A program made the translations under genes and the position numbers. This document shows, one piece after another, positions 1-9,719 of a stretch of DNA of 64,000 nucleotides (position 1 is its first letter; each line of letters opens with the position of its first letter). The stretch lies in the NCBI RefSeq assembly GCF_000531125.1, contig NZ_CBTK010000295.1, positions 1-64,000 on the forward strand, written 5' to 3'. Below the pieces are notes generated by a model. It saw only the letters and a list, made by a program, of their open reading frames with translations. It did not search any database and had not been told where the DNA came from. This DNA comes from Candidatus Contendobacter odensis Run_B_J11 (GTDB lineage: Bacteria; Pseudomonadota; Gammaproteobacteria; Competibacterales; Competibacteraceae).

Positions 1-69
1 TCCTCGCTTGACGGCAAAACCCCCGATAGCGTGTACTTTGATTCGCTGCCGATCCAGCAGGCAGCCTAA
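1..69 (+). CDS. IS3-family transposase (OrfB), C-terminal end only
   Basis: Reading frame 1 runs from the window edge to TAA at 67-69 and gives 22 residues containing SSLDGKTPDSVYFDSLP. This matches the end of IS3-family OrfB integrases, whose tail follows the pattern SSL-x-G-x-TPxxVYF. The catalytic DDE core must lie upstream of the window. The next 60 bases look like the non-coding end of such an element, but I cannot place its terminal inverted repeat. Whether the element is intact cannot be judged from here. Confidence 0.7.
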   Translation, partial: SSLDGKTPDSVYFDSLPIQQAA

Positions 70-134
70 ACCGCAGAAACCCACTTAAGCCCGGTAAAAT
101 CCTGTCCAACAAACCGGGGCCACCGCTGACCGCC

Positions 135-335
135 TTGAATCTCCTCAAACTGGAAGATCGACAACGCACTGAGGGTACGGATCGATCGGTCATCTCCATT
201 GCCCGTTGGAAAATTCGCACATTCAATGAGCATTTGCTCAAACGCTTTTCTTCCATCTTAGGTTTAGACTTCAGTTTGATTAAATCCAACCCCGAGTTCG
301 GTAACCTATGTAACTACGGGGCTATCGCCGCATAA
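135..335 (+). pseudogene. Transposase C-terminal remnant (family uncertain)
   Basis: A 66-codon open frame starts with TTG and ends in TAA. Its last third contains LLKRFSSILGLDFSLIKSNP followed by CNYGAIAA, a tail that resembles the C-terminus of transposases. No catalytic domain is present, and the piece is sandwiched between an IS3 end and an IS1-like transposase, so it is most likely debris left by nested insertions. I cannot assign an IS family with confidence. It could also be a chance open frame. Confidence 0.35.
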
Positions 336-349
336 AACTGTCCGAAGTA

Positions 350-382
350 TTGATCTAAATGAACATCACCTATTTAGATCAA
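350..382. repeat. Perfect 11-bp inverted repeat ahead of the IS1-like transposase
   Basis: TTGATCTAAAT at 350-360 and ATTTAGATCAA at 372-382 are exact inverted copies separated by 11 bases. The repeat sits immediately before the IS1-like frame. It may be an element end or a site that shields the transposase gene from outside transcription. I found no matching copy after 1442. Confidence 0.5.
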
Positions 383-1442
383 TGGGTTGGATTCAGTCAA
401 CGCCCTCGCCTGACGCTACCAACCCTCGCCATCACAGGAAAATTTACAGGACCGTAAAATTCGAGACGGCCCTGCGCGCGCTCGCCGAGGGAAATTCGCT
501 GCGTGCCACTGCGCGCATCGTCGAAGTAGATAAGGACACGGTCTGTGCGTGGCTGGATCGGGGTGCCCGGCAATGCCGGTCAGTGATCCTGGCATTGTGG
601 CAAAACTTGCCAGTGACGGAATGCCAACTCGGTGAATTGTGGGGTTTTATTCATACCCAACAAGAAAATCTGCCCGGTGCCAAGGAATACATCGAGACGT
701 ATGGAGACGCTTGGGTTTGGTTGGCGTTTGCTCCTGTTTGGCGCTTGGTCTTGGGCTTTGTGATCGGCAAACATGACCCACCCGGCGCAGACCGGTGGTT
801 GGAACAGGTCGCTTGGGTAACGGATGAAACCGTACCCTTTTTTACCAGCGATCAATGGCCTGCCTATACGCAAGCGTTGTTGAATACCTATGGGGAATGG
901 TATTGCCCGCTGCGCCGTGGGGCGCGCGGGCGCCAGCCCAAACCCCGACAACGCCCCTGTTCCAATCTGTGCTGTACGCCCAAGTGATTAAGCAACGAAC
1001 CGGTGGGCGAATTACGGCCATCTCCACCCATGTTGTCTTTGGAGACCCCGCAGTGGTCGCGGCTCGGCTGGCGCAGTCACCGGTCAGTCAAACGATCAAC
1101 ACGAGTTTCGTCGAGCGGGACAATCTGACTCAGCGACAACAGAACCGCCGGTTGACCCGTCGCACCAACGGTTTTTCCAAGGCGTTAAGTGGGTTTGAAA
1201 AACAACTGTGGTTGTCCTTGGCCTACTACCCTTTTGTGTTACCCCATGACAGCTTGCGTCATCCCCTGCCGATCACCGAACCGACGCGAGGATCCGGCTC
1301 TCCCCGTCGATGGTGTCCCAGCACTCCCGCGATGGCGGCGGGCGTGACCGATCCTGTCTGGACCACCCAAGAGCTGCTGTCGTATCGGGTCTCACCGCTG
1401 TACTGGACAGAATGCCCCGATCTTGAAAAGCTATTTCGCTAG
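382..1442 (+). pseudogene. IS1-like transposase, frameshifted and with a mutated catalytic Asp
   Basis: Two overlapping frames together encode one IS1-like transposase. The first (382-987) has an N-terminal helix-turn-helix (about residues 26-60) and the start of the DDE domain. The second (open until TAG at 1440-1442) holds the rest, including FVERDNLTQRQQNRRLTRRT around the third catalytic Glu. The reading frame shifts by -1 somewhere around 935-975. No slippery heptamer is in register there, so an indel is more likely than programmed frameshifting. The first catalytic Asp, normally in LDELW, is replaced by Gly (GGT at 631-633, giving QLGELWGF). The second Asp (TSDQWPAY) is intact. With both lesions the copy should be dead. 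Confidence 0.75.
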
Positions 1443-1763
1443 ACCGAGGTTCCTCACGGAAACTGAGGGACACTACCTGGCAATCTAATTCATCTAAAAA
1501 TGTCTATGTCTGGTTAGCACTTAATTCGCATTATAGCTGTACGATATTTGGGGACCACTATACAGAGAACGAGATTACCGCCGTCCCGCTATCCGGGAGT
1601 ACCGCTTCCAACCTTGGGACAGCAGGAAAAATTCCCCGCGAATTTTGGCGTTGTTCCATGGCAGAATGACCCCTACCATTCCGGTGGGTCTTCCAGCTAC
1701 TAATGCTCATCACCCTTTCGTTGCTCTCTTTTTCCTTTAACTTCAATGAGATTAATATCAACT
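1443..1763. other. Intergenic stretch between IS debris and PPi-phosphofructokinase
   Basis: This 321-base region has no convincing gene on either strand. It should hold the promoter of the phosphofructokinase gene; TAATAT at 1753-1758 is a possible -10, but no good -35 stands at the right spacing. It probably also includes the right end of the IS1-like element. I see no tRNA, terminator or recognisable inverted repeat. Confidence 0.4.
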
Positions 1764-2993
1764 ATGAGTAAGCCCAAGAAAGTTGCTCTTCTCACGGCGG
1801 GCGGTCTGGCCCCCTGCCTCAGCTCGGCCATTGGCAGCCTCATCGAGCGCTACACCGAGATTGATCCCACCATTGAAATCATCTGCTATCGCAGCGGCTA
1901 CAAAGGGTTGCTGCTCGGTGATTCCTACAAAGTCACCCCGGAAATCCGCGAAAAGGCCGGACTGCTGCACCGCTTCGGCGGCTCGCCCATCGGCAACAGC
2001 CGAGTCAAGCTCACCAACGTCAAGGACTGCGTAAAGCGCGGCTTGGTCAAGGAAGGCGAGGACCCGCAGAAAGTCGCCGCTGATCAATTGATCAAGGATG
2101 GCGTGGACATCCTCCACACCATCGGTGGCGACGATACCAATACCGCCGCCGCCGATCTCGCCGCCTTCCTGGCTAAAAACAACTACGGCCTCACCGTCAT
2201 CGGCCTGCCCAAGACGGTGGACAACGATGTGTTCCCGATCAGGCAATCGCTCGGCGCCTGGACCGCCGCCGAACAGGGCGCCCGCAACTTTCAGAATGTC
2301 GCGGCTGAGAACAACGCCAACCCGCGCATGCTGATCGTGCATGAAGTGATGGGCCGCAACTGTGGCTGGCTCACCGCCGCCACCGCCCAGGAGTATCGCA
2401 AGCTGCTCGACCGCACCGAATGGCTGCCCGCCATCGGCCTCGACCGCGCCGCCTTTGAAGTCCATGCCGTCTTCGTCCCGGAGATGGAAATCGACCTCGC
2501 CGCCGAAGCCAAGCGCCTGCGTGCGGTGATGGATAAAGTGGACTGCATCAACATCTTCGTCTCCGAAGGTGCCGGTGTGGAAGCTATCGTGGCGCAACTT
2601 CAGGCCAAGGGCGAAGAAGTGCCACGTGACGCTTTCGGCCACATCAAGCTCGACGCCATCAACCCCGGCAAATGGTTCGGCGAGCAATTCGCCCAGATGA
2701 TCGGCGCGGAAAAAACTCTGGTCCAGAAATCCGGCTACTTCGCCCGTGCCTCCGCCGCCAATGTCGAGGACATCCATCTGATCAAGTCATGCGCCGATCT
2801 GGCCGTCGAATGCGCCTTCCGTGGTGAATCCGGCGTCATCGGCCATGATGAAGACCAGGGAGGTGTGCTGCGCGCTATTGAATTCCCGCGCATCAAGGGC
2901 GGCAAACCCTTCAACATTGATACCCCCTGGTTCACCGAAATGCTGGCGGCCATTGGGCAACCCAAGGGTGGGAAGGTCGCGGTAAGCCACTAA
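1764..2993 (+). CDS. pfp: Pyrophosphate--fructose-6-phosphate 1-phosphotransferase
   Basis: This cytosolic enzyme interconverts fructose-6-phosphate and fructose-1,6-bisphosphate using PPi/Pi, giving a reversible glycolytic step. The protein is 409 residues from the ATG at 1764; an in-frame ATG at 1746 would add six residues, and neither has a clear Shine-Dalgarno. The phosphofructokinase signatures are in order: LLTAGGLAPCLSSAIG at the N-terminus, HRFGGSPIGNSR, GGDDTNT at about residues 121-127 and PKTVDND at about 149-155. In ATP-dependent enzymes the second motif reads GGDGT; Asp after GGD blocks ATP and marks PPi dependence, so the phosphoryl donor is predicted from sequence. It stands alone, with IS debris upstream and ftsK convergent downstream. 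A PPi enzyme suits an organism that cycles glycogen under energy limitation. Confidence 0.9.
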   Translation: MSKPKKVALLTAGGLAPCLSSAIGSLIERYTEIDPTIEIICYRSGYKGLLLGDSYKVTPEIREKAGLLHRFGGSPIGNSRVKLTNVKDCVKRGLVKEGEDPQKVAADQLIKDGVDILHTIGGDDTNTAAADLAAFLAKNNYGLTVIGLPKTVDNDVFPIRQSLGAWTAAEQGARNFQNVAAENNANPRMLIVHEVMGRNCGWLTAATAQEYRKLLDRTEWLPAIGLDRAAFEVHAVFVPEMEIDLAAEAKRLRAVMDKVDCINIFVSEGAGVEAIVAQLQAKGEEVPRDAFGHIKLDAINPGKWFGEQFAQMIGAEKTLVQKSGYFARASAANVEDIHLIKSCADLAVECAFRGESGVIGHDEDQGGVLRAIEFPRIKGGKPFNIDTPWFTEMLAAIGQPKGGKVAVSH

Positions 2994-3069
2994 GGGCGGA
3001 TCGTAGCAGGATCGGGGTGAAGCAATGCGGCATCCCGGTCTTGCCCGCCATCCCTCAGCAAAGCCCCAC

Positions 3070-5913
3070 TCACGGCGGCGGCGGCGCTAATACCTCGCGG
3101 CTACCGTTGGGCTGCACCGACCCCACCACACCCGCCGTTTCCATCTCCTCGACCAGCCGCGCCGCCCGGTTGTAACCAATGCGTAGCCGGCGCTGTACTC
3201 CGGACACCGAAGCCCGCCGCGACTCAGTCACGATGCGCACCGCCTCATCGTACAGTGGATCGCTCTCGCCGCTGCGCCCATTTCCGTTATCGGCCTCATC
3301 CCCGCTATCGCCGTCTTCACTGGACCCGGCCAGCACCTCGTCCATGTAATCCGGCGCACCCGTTTGCCGTAGATAATCCACCACCCGAGTCACCTCGTGA
3401 TCGTCCACAAACGCACCATGCGCTCGCTGTGGCAGACCCGTGCCGGGCGGCAGATAAAGCATGTCACCATGGCCCAATAACTGTTCTGCACCCATCTGGT
3501 CAAGGATGGTGCGGGAATCCACCCGCGACGACACCTGAAACGCGATCCGGGTCGGGATATTGGCTTTGATCAGGCCGGTGATCACGTCCACTGACGGTCG
3601 CTGGGTCGCAAGAATCAGATGGATCCCGGCGGCGCGCGCCTTCTGCGCCAGCCGTGCGATCAACTCCTCCACCTTTTTGCCCACCACCATCATCATGTCC
3701 GCCAGTTCATCGATCACCACCACAATGAACGGCAATGGCTCCAGCAACGGAGATACACTCCACACCCCCGCATCGCCCGGCTTCCAGAATGGATCGCTGA
3801 TGCCTTCTCCCGCCGCTTGCGCATCACTGAGCTTGCGGTTGAAACCGGCAATGTTGCGCACCTTCAACACCGCCATCAGCCGGTAGCGGCGTTCCATCTC
3901 GCCCACGCACCAGCGCAGGGCATTAGCCGCCTCCTTCATATCGGTGACCACCGGAGTCAACAGATGCGGGATATCCTCGTACATGGATAGTTCCAGCATC
4001 TTCGGGTCAACCAGAATCAGTCGCACCTCGCGAGGCGGAGCCTTGTACAGCAGGCTCAGCAGCATGGCGTTGATCGCCACTGATTTACCGGAACCCGTGG
4101 TGCCGGCCACCAGCAGATGCGGCATTTTCCCCAGATTCGCCACCACCGGATTACCACCGATATCCTTGCCCAAGGCCAGCGTCAAGGGTGACAAGGACTG
4201 GGTATAGATCGGTGCTTCCAACACTTCGCGCAAATAGACGACTTCACGGTGCTGGTTGGGAATTTCCAGCCCAATAACCGACTTGCCGGGGATGATTTCC
4301 ACCACCCGGACACTGATAACCGACAGGCCGCGCGCCATATCCTTGGCCAGATTGCTGATCTGGCTGACTTTGACGCCCGGCGCCGGATCGATCTCGAAGC
4401 GGGTAATCACCGGCCCCGGCTCCACTGCCACGACCTTGACTTCAATACCAAAGTGTTTAAGCAGAACTTCCACTCGCCGCGACATCTGTTCCAGCGTTTC
4501 CGAGGAATAGCCGGCGGTGTTGGCGGAGGGCCGGTCGAGCAAATCCAGGGGAGGCAGCGAATACGGCGCGACCGGAGCGGGCGACGTCACCTGTCGCTTC
4601 ATGACTGCTGCCTTATCCAGCGATGCAGCAGGCGCCGGTGGTACGCTCAGTGGTTGCGGCGCTGAAACGGGAAGCGAAACCAAGGGCGAGCGGGATGCAA
4701 TTTCATCCGTCTCTACCTCCTCTTCACCCACATTGAGTTCAGTGACGGGCTGCGTCCATGGAACGGGAGAGACCAACGGGATCGAGGCTGCGGCAACCCT
4801 GACCGGCGCGACCGTCGGCACCAGGGTCAGCATCTCTGACCCGGCAGGTAACTCCCAAACCGGAGGCGTGGACCTCATCGGATCAGCAACCGACGATTCC
4901 GGGCGCAGTGATTCCTGATTAGGCGACAGATTAAAGACTGGCTCAATCCGCGCCGGATGCCAGCCAGCCGGCAATTCAGTCTCAATAGCAGGTGCTGAAT
5001 CGGTAGGAGAGGTAGCAGGCGATCTGATCGGTGGCGGTACACGGTCCACTGTCTCGGTCACCACCGCCGGTTCGACCGATGCCGCAGGCATCCGCCACGC
5101 CCGCCACTTAGCCAGCGGCCACTTAACCACCTGCCTAGACCTACGCTCCGGGTTCATCTTCACCACCGGAGTAACCATCTCTCCATCAGAGATTAGCGCG
5201 ATTTCGACCGCAGGATCCACGTTCTCGCTACCGCTGGCGCTGGTATCCGGGTGCGTCCGGCGCAACGGAGCTATCACTAGAGTGCTGATCCAGCCCACCG
5301 CCTTCAGCGCCGTCTGACCTACCCAATCCAGCAGTGTCAACCAGGAAAAACCGGTTGTCAGGGTCAGCCCGGCCAACAATAAAAAAACCATGAACAGGTT
5401 GCCACCCGCAAACTCGAAGGCATGGGTCAGAAACTGGCTGGCATGGATCCCCACCAGTCCGCCGGCTGATCCGGCACCGGGAATCGTACCCGGCGCCGGG
5501 TGTACATGCAGCGCCGCCAGCCCACAAGCCATGGTCAATGTCACCACAAAGCCCAGTACCCGGAGCAGCACGATCTCACCGTCCAGTTCCAGCAGAGCGC
5601 CGCGCATAAACAACCGCCAGCCACCGAAGACCACGCCTAGCGGCAGCAGGTAAGCGGGGTAGCCGAAAAAATAGAGATTCACGTCGGCGAACCAGGCGCC
5701 GATCACCCCACCGAGATTATGAAACTGGCTCACATTTGCGGTGTGGGTCCAGGCTGGATCTTCGGGGCTGAACGTCGCCAGCGCGATTATCATTCCCAAC
5801 GCGATAGCAGCCAGCAGCCAGAAGCCGATCTCGCGCAATACTCCCTTGAGGAACCGGAAAATACCCACCCGAATCACCGGGGGTTCAGTCTTGATTCGAT
5901 GTGCCTGCACCAA
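3070..5913 (-). CDS. ftsK: DNA translocase FtsK
   Basis: FtsK is a septal membrane ATPase that pumps DNA and activates XerCD at dif during division. The protein has 947 residues. The N-terminal 200 contain about four hydrophobic segments, then comes a Pro/Val-rich linker (about 220-460), then the motor. Walker A GTTGSGKS lies near residue 603 and Walker [13 protein letters not shown] near 730. The last 70 residues form the gamma winged-helix domain ([20 protein letters not shown]), which reads KOPS sequences. The start is taken as TTG at 5913, since AGGA stands 7 bases upstream; the very next codon is GTG and could also serve. The linker is shorter than in E. coli FtsK (1329 residues), as is common outside the enterics. 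In many gammaproteobacteria ftsK lies near aat, infA and clpA, which is partly kept here. Confidence 0.95.
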   Translation of the reverse strand: MVQAHRIKTEPPVIRVGIFRFLKGVLREIGFWLLAAIALGMIIALATFSPEDPAWTHTANVSQFHNLGGVIGAWFADVNLYFFGYPAYLLPLGVVFGGWRLFMRGALLELDGEIVLLRVLGFVVTLTMACGLAALHVHPAPGTIPGAGSAGGLVGIHASQFLTHAFEFAGGNLFMVFLLLAGLTLTTGFSWLTLLDWVGQTALKAVGWISTLVIAPLRRTHPDTSASGSENVDPAVEIALISDGEMVTPVVKMNPERRSRQVVKWPLAKWRAWRMPAASVEPAVVTETVDRVPPPIRSPATSPTDSAPAIETELPAGWHPARIEPVFNLSPNQESLRPESSVADPMRSTPPVWELPAGSEMLTLVPTVAPVRVAAASIPLVSPVPWTQPVTELNVGEEEVETDEIASRSPLVSLPVSAPQPLSVPPAPAASLDKAAVMKRQVTSPAPVAPYSLPPLDLLDRPSANTAGYSSETLEQMSRRVEVLLKHFGIEVKVVAVEPGPVITRFEIDPAPGVKVSQISNLAKDMARGLSVISVRVVEIIPGKSVIGLEIPNQHREVVYLREVLEAPIYTQSLSPLTLALGKDIGGNPVVANLGKMPHLLVAGTTGSGKSVAINAMLLSLLYKAPPREVRLILVDPKMLELSMYEDIPHLLTPVVTDMKEAANALRWCVGEMERRYRLMAVLKVRNIAGFNRKLSDAQAAGEGISDPFWKPGDAGVWSVSPLLEPLPFIVVVIDELADMMMVVGKKVEELIARLAQKARAAGIHLILATQRPSVDVITGLIKANIPTRIAFQVSSRVDSRTILDQMGAEQLLGHGDMLYLPPGTGLPQRAHGAFVDDHEVTRVVDYLRQTGAPDYMDEVLAGSSEDGDSGDEADNGNGRSGESDPLYDEAVRIVTESRRASVSGVQRRLRIGYNRAARLVEEMETAGVVGSVQPNGSREVLAPPPP

Positions 5914-6099
5914 AATTCAGTCCTGTCGTATGCGGAGGGCAAGAGCGGTGAAATCCACTCTGAGATGAAATTTATACCGCTTTTAATAAACAAGCATTGT
6001 CCCATTCAAGCGTGCCAAGGTGAAGGGCGAACCGACCCCCGGTTTAGAGTTCCAAAGCCATGCATCCAACCTCAACCTACTGACACTGACCCGTGAATC

Positions 6100-7275
6100 A
6101 TGCGCATTGAACGGATCGACGCTCTGACTGATATTCTCGCCGCCGAGTGGAACGCCCTGGTTCCCGACCGCAATCCGTTTCTCAGCCATGAGTTCCTCAG
6201 CGCGCTGGAACGCCATCACTGCGTCGGCGAGCGTACCGGCTGGTTACCATGGCACATCATCTGCCGAGACGAGCAGGGGTTATTGCTGGGTGCTGCGCCG
6301 CTGTATCTAAAATTCAACTCCTACGGCGAGTTCGTGTTTGACTGGGGCTGGGCGGAAGCCTACCGACGGCATGGCCTGCCCTACTACCCCAAACTGGTCG
6401 GCGCCATTCCCTATACCCCGGCCACCAGTCCCCGCTTATTGCTGGCCCCCGATCAACCGCATCCCGAAACCACGGCGCGGGCCATGGTGGACTATGTGCT
6501 GGAACAATCTCACCGCCAGCGCTGGTCCTCGATCCATTGGCTATTTCCGACCCTGACTGAGACCGGCCTGTTGCAAAATAAAGGCTTCCTGTCTCGAATC
6601 GGCTGCCAGTTCCATTGGCACAATCGCGACTACCGGGATTTTCAGGACTTTCTTGATACGCTCACCGCCAAGCGGCGCAAGAACATCAACCGCGAACGCC
6701 GACTGGTGCGCGAAGCCGGGCTGGAATTGCAGATTTTGAGCGGGCGAGAACTCAGCGAGGCGCAATGGCCCATCGTGTACGAATTCTACCGCTCCACCTT
6801 TGAACGCTTGGGCGGGATGCCCACGCTCACTCTTCCCTTCTTTCAGGACATTGCCGAAACGTTGAGTGAGCAGTTGATGCTGGTTCTAGCCTTCGACCAA
6901 GGTCGCGAGGTCGCTGGCGCAATCAGTTTTCGCAGCGCCAGCACCCTCTACGGACGACATTGGGGCTGTCGGGCCGATCATGACAGCCTGCATTTTGAAG
7001 CCTGCTATTATCAGGGTTTGGACTATTGCATCCAGCAGGGCTTGCAGCGCTTTGAGCCGGGCGCGCAGGGCGAACATAAAATTTACCGGGGCTTTCTGCC
7101 AACCCTCACCCACTCGGCCCACTGGATCGCCCATCCCGGTTTCCGCCAGGTAATCACTGATTTCCTCGACCGTGAAACGCCCGCAGTCCGGCAATATGCA
7201 CAAGAACTGCTGCAACATTCACCCTACCGGGACGAGGTAACTCCCGATGCATCTGCCATGGCTAGATCCGCGTGA
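6100..7275 (+). CDS. FemAB/GNAT-like acyltransferase family protein (COG3146 type)
   Basis: A 391-residue protein of the DUF482/FemAB-like group in the GNAT fold superfamily. Hallmarks are the N-terminal NPFLSHEFLSALE, the central basic stretch AKRRKNINRERR (about residues 189-200) and a C-terminal EPGAQGEHKIYRGF segment. Members are often annotated as peptidoglycan-biosynthesis or N-acetyltransferase proteins, but I know of no settled substrate. There is no signal peptide or membrane segment. The next gene, aat, starts inside its 3' end (29-base overlap), so the two are probably co-transcribed and translationally coupled. Aat also has a GNAT-like fold, which may be coincidence. Confidence 0.75.
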   Translation: MRIERIDALTDILAAEWNALVPDRNPFLSHEFLSALERHHCVGERTGWLPWHIICRDEQGLLLGAAPLYLKFNSYGEFVFDWGWAEAYRRHGLPYYPKLVGAIPYTPATSPRLLLAPDQPHPETTARAMVDYVLEQSHRQRWSSIHWLFPTLTETGLLQNKGFLSRIGCQFHWHNRDYRDFQDFLDTLTAKRRKNINRERRLVREAGLELQILSGRELSEAQWPIVYEFYRSTFERLGGMPTLTLPFFQDIAETLSEQLMLVLAFDQGREVAGAISFRSASTLYGRHWGCRADHDSLHFEACYYQGLDYCIQQGLQRFEPGAQGEHKIYRGFLPTLTHSAHWIAHPGFRQVITDFLDRETPAVRQYAQELLQHSPYRDEVTPDASAMARSA

Positions 7276-7984
7276 CGACAGTCAGCCGTTTCCCCCGCAT
7301 GAACGCGCTCTAACCGAACCCGATGGTCTGCTGGCCGCCGGCGGCAACTTGTCGCCACGCCGGCTGCTGCGCGCCTACCGCATCGGTATCTTCCCGTGGT
7401 ATTCGCCAGGCCAACCGATCCTGTGGTGGTCACCGGATCCGCGCCTGGTGCTGTTCCCGGAATCGGTCAATCTCTCGCGCAGCCTGCGCAAGACCTTAAA
7501 AAAAGGGCTATTCACGGTGACCGCCGATACGGCCTTCGCTGCGGTTATTGCTGCCTGTGCCGCGCCGCGTGGTGAAGATTCTGGAACCTGGATCACCGCA
7601 GAGATGAATCGAGCCTATGTCAGGCTGCATCAGCTCGGTCACTCCCATTCCATCGAAACCTGGTATGAGGGCGAATTGGTGGGCGGCTTGTACGGGGTTG
7701 CCGTAGGTCGGGTGTTCTATGGCGAATCCATGTTCTGCATTATGAGCGACGCTTCCAAAGTGGCGCTGGCCGCGCTGGCCGCGCAATTGTGGCGCTGGCA
7801 ATTCACCCTAATTGACTGCCAAGTGCATACCGAGCATCTGACCCGGATGGGCGCGGTGGAAATTCCCCGCGCTACCTTTCTCCAGTTGCTGGAACGCTAT
7901 TGTATCCTGCCGGGCCGGGATGGATTCTGGCGTCTCGACGATGATCTGGTTACCGACCTGCTAACTCCCGCCACGCTACCATGA
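7247..7984 (+). CDS. aat: Leucyl/phenylalanyl-tRNA--protein transferase
   Basis: Aat transfers Leu or Phe from aminoacyl-tRNA to proteins with N-terminal Arg or Lys, making N-degrons for ClpS/ClpAP. The protein is 245 residues, close to E. coli Aat (234). Diagnostic stretches are FPPHERALTEPDGLLAAGGN, GIFPWYSPGQPILWWSPDPR, TWITAEMNRAY and VGGLYGVAVGRVFYGESMF. The segment after GESMF reads CIMSDASK where most family members have a Ser-Arg pair (SMFSR); this is a local oddity. ATG at 7247 is preceded by GAGG nine bases upstream. The stop overlaps the bpt start by four bases (ATGA), so aat and bpt form a coupled pair. The partner genes clpA and clpS are at 52.6-55.2 kb. Confidence 0.95.
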   Translation: MHLPWLDPRDDSQPFPPHERALTEPDGLLAAGGNLSPRRLLRAYRIGIFPWYSPGQPILWWSPDPRLVLFPESVNLSRSLRKTLKKGLFTVTADTAFAAVIAACAAPRGEDSGTWITAEMNRAYVRLHQLGHSHSIETWYEGELVGGLYGVAVGRVFYGESMFCIMSDASKVALAALAAQLWRWQFTLIDCQVHTEHLTRMGAVEIPRATFLQLLERYCILPGRDGFWRLDDDLVTDLLTPATLP

Positions 7985-8751
7985 GCAATCCCCGCGATTC
8001 GCTGTACGATTTGCGCATGTTCCTGACCACTGAATATCCATGCAGTTATCTGCCGGGCCGGCGGGCGCGTAATCTGGTCGCTGACCCAGCCGTGACCGAT
8101 AGCCGGATTTACACCCAACTGGCCGATTTGGGATTCCGGCGCAGTGGCGACCATGTTTATCGGCCGCACTGCCGAAGTTGCATGGCGTGCCGGTCGCTGC
8201 GAATCCCAGCAGAGCGGTTTCGCCCGAACCGTTCACAGCGGCGGATCTGGACTCGCAATCAGGATGTGCAGACCCGGATGACTGAAGCGGAGTTCCAGGA
8301 CGAACACTTTGACTTGTTCGCCCGTTACATCCGGGTCCGGCATTCCGGCGGCGGCATGGATCCGGCCAGCCCGGACAGTTATTGGTCGTTCATCACCTCG
8401 CGCTGGTGCCCGACTTGGCTGTGTGAATTTCGCCGCGACCAGCAATTGCTGGCAGTCGCCGTCGTGGATCGCTTGGATGACGGGTTGTCAGCGGTCTACA
8501 CCTTTTTCGACCCATTCCAGAATGAGCGCGGTTTAGGCACCTTCGCGATCCTGTGGCAGATTGCCGAAGCGCAGCGATTGGGACTGAAATGGGTATATCT
8601 GGGCTATTGGGTCGAACACTGCGACAAGATGGCGTATAAGGCTCGTTTCACTCCGCACGAAGTATTCGTCGCGGAACGCTGGGGCTGGGTATGCTCTTCC
8701 TCATCAGGATTTTCGCTTTCCGTCATTCCCGCGTCAGCGGGAATCCAGTAA
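7981..8751 (+). CDS. bpt: Aspartate/glutamate leucyltransferase Bpt with repeat-derived tail
   Basis: Bpt adds Leu to proteins beginning with Asp or Glu, feeding the bacterial N-degron pathway. The N-terminal ATE domain shows PCSYLPGRRAR with Cys21 and the Cys cluster CRSCMAC (Cys64, 67, 70). The C-terminal ATE domain contains RHSGGGMD, YTFFDP and the GYWVEHCDKMAYKARFTPHE block. Homologues end a few residues after the conserved Trp that follows. Here residues from about 239 onward (SSSSGFSLSVIPASAGIQ) are translated from a palindromic repeat at 8697-8775, so the native C-terminus has been replaced. All catalytic regions look intact, so activity is likely. The start overlaps aat by ATGA. infA normally follows this gene in relatives but lies 43 kb away here. 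Confidence 0.92.
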   Translation: MSNPRDSLYDLRMFLTTEYPCSYLPGRRARNLVADPAVTDSRIYTQLADLGFRRSGDHVYRPHCRSCMACRSLRIPAERFRPNRSQRRIWTRNQDVQTRMTEAEFQDEHFDLFARYIRVRHSGGGMDPASPDSYWSFITSRWCPTWLCEFRRDQQLLAVAVVDRLDDGLSAVYTFFDPFQNERGLGTFAILWQIAEAQRLGLKWVYLGYWVEHCDKMAYKARFTPHEVFVAERWGWVCSSSSGFSLSVIPASAGIQ

Positions 8752-8775
8752 CCCACTGAAAAGACTGATGAGGAA
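8697..8775. repeat. Palindromic dispersed repeat overlapping the bpt 3' end
   Basis: TTCCTCATCAG (8697-8707) and CTGATGAGGAA (8765-8775) are exact inverted copies enclosing CGTCATTCCCGCGTCAGCGG and GGGTTACTGG-like segments in reverse order. The core matches copies at about 17070-17179, 18376-18441 and 41732-41845. Elements of this type typically encode peptides such as VIPASAGIQ when they run into genes, which is what has happened to bpt. Confidence 0.8.
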
Positions 8776-8900
8776 ATGCGGCTTGGCCCGTATCAATAAA
8801 TCCTTTCCACAGATCAGAGCAGAAGCCTTCAATCCCCTCACACCCATCAGTCCCCGGGTTCTTGGAGCCTGTGTGCCGCTTCATGGAACTCCTCGACGGG

Positions 8901-9719
8901 CTAACTTTTTTCCAGCTTCAGCCTTTGCGCAAAATCACTGTGCGTTAACTCATACAGCACATCCAGCAATGCCACCTGCAAACTCCCCGGCCCCCGCGCC
9001 TGCGCCGCCGCCAATTCCCCTGCCACACCGAATACCGCCAGCGCTGCCGTCGTCGCCGTAAATGCATCCGGCGTCACCGCCAAAAGTGCCCCAATCACGG
9101 CAGTTGCTGAACAGCCCAGTCCAGTGACTCGCGTCATCAGCGGATGGCCGTTCTCAATTGCGACCACCCGTGCCCCGTCGGTCACATAATCCACCGCTCC
9201 GGTCACCGCAACTACTGATCCGGTATCTATCGCCAACAACCGCGCCGCGCCCAGCGCTGTTTCTGAACCCTGAGTGCTGTCCACTCCTCTGCCCTGCCCA
9301 GCGTGTTGTGCCAACGTCAGAATCTCCGACCCATTGCCACGGATGACGCTCGGCCCCAATCGCGTCAAAGCCCTCGCTGCAGCCAGTCGGTACGGCGTTG
9401 CGCCCGCGCCTACCGGATCGAGAATCCACGGTATGCCCGCAGTACCCGCCCGCATCGCCGCCAGCTTGCTGGCCGCAATCTGTTGTGAATCCAGCGTACC
9501 AATGTTGACGACCAGCGCCTGGCTCATCGCAACAAAATCCTCAACCTCGTCCAGCGAATGCACCATCGCCGGTGATGCCCCCAGCGCCAGCAGCACGTTG
9601 GCCGTGTTGTTCATCACCACGAAGTTAGTGATGTTGTGGACCAGCGGCGCCCGCTCCCGAACCGTCGCTACCAACGTCCACAACTGTTTCACGTCCAATG
9701 GCTCAATAGGCATGGTCAC
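8901..9719 (-). CDS. thiM: Hydroxyethylthiazole kinase
   Basis: ThiM phosphorylates 4-methyl-5-(2-hydroxyethyl)thiazole with ATP for thiamine salvage. The protein has 272 residues, near E. coli ThiM (262). Family stretches present are [50 protein letters not shown] and the active-site [16 protein letters not shown]. The start is GTG at 9719, overlapping the guaC stop as GTGA; an ATG two codons later is the alternative. It is the last gene of the glgC-malQ-guaC-thiM run. Its partners thiD and thiE are at 46.6-48.1 kb. I see no TPP riboswitch in front of it, and the tight coupling to guaC means it is probably expressed from upstream. Confidence 0.93.
   Translation of the reverse strand: MTMPIEPLDVKQLWTLVATVRERAPLVHNITNFVVMNNTANVLLALGASPAMVHSLDEVEDFVAMSQALVVNIGTLDSQQIAASKLAAMRAGTAGIPWILDPVGAGATPYRLAAARALTRLGPSVIRGNGSEILTLAQHAGQGRGVDSTQGSETALGAARLLAIDTGSVVAVTGAVDYVTDGARVVAIENGHPLMTRVTGLGCSATAVIGALLAVTPDAFTATTAALAVFGVAGELAAAQARGPGSLQVALLDVLYELTHSDFAQRLKLEKS

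Noticed and set aside
930-985. Programmed -1 frameshift in the IS1-like transposase
   Set aside because: The frame change is -1 as in IS1, but no X XXY YYZ heptamer is in the correct register, the site is inside the DDE domain rather than at the insA/insB' junction, and the catalytic Asp is also lost.
1520-1550. Possible dif site near ftsK
   Set aside because: TTCGCATTATAGCTGTACGA superficially resembles the XerC half of dif, but the central region and XerD half do not match the gammaproteobacterial consensus.
1758-2777. Long open frame (339 codons) on the minus strand
   Set aside because: It is antisense to the phosphofructokinase gene, has a biased Gly/Ala/Asp/Val composition typical of shadow frames, and shows no known domain.
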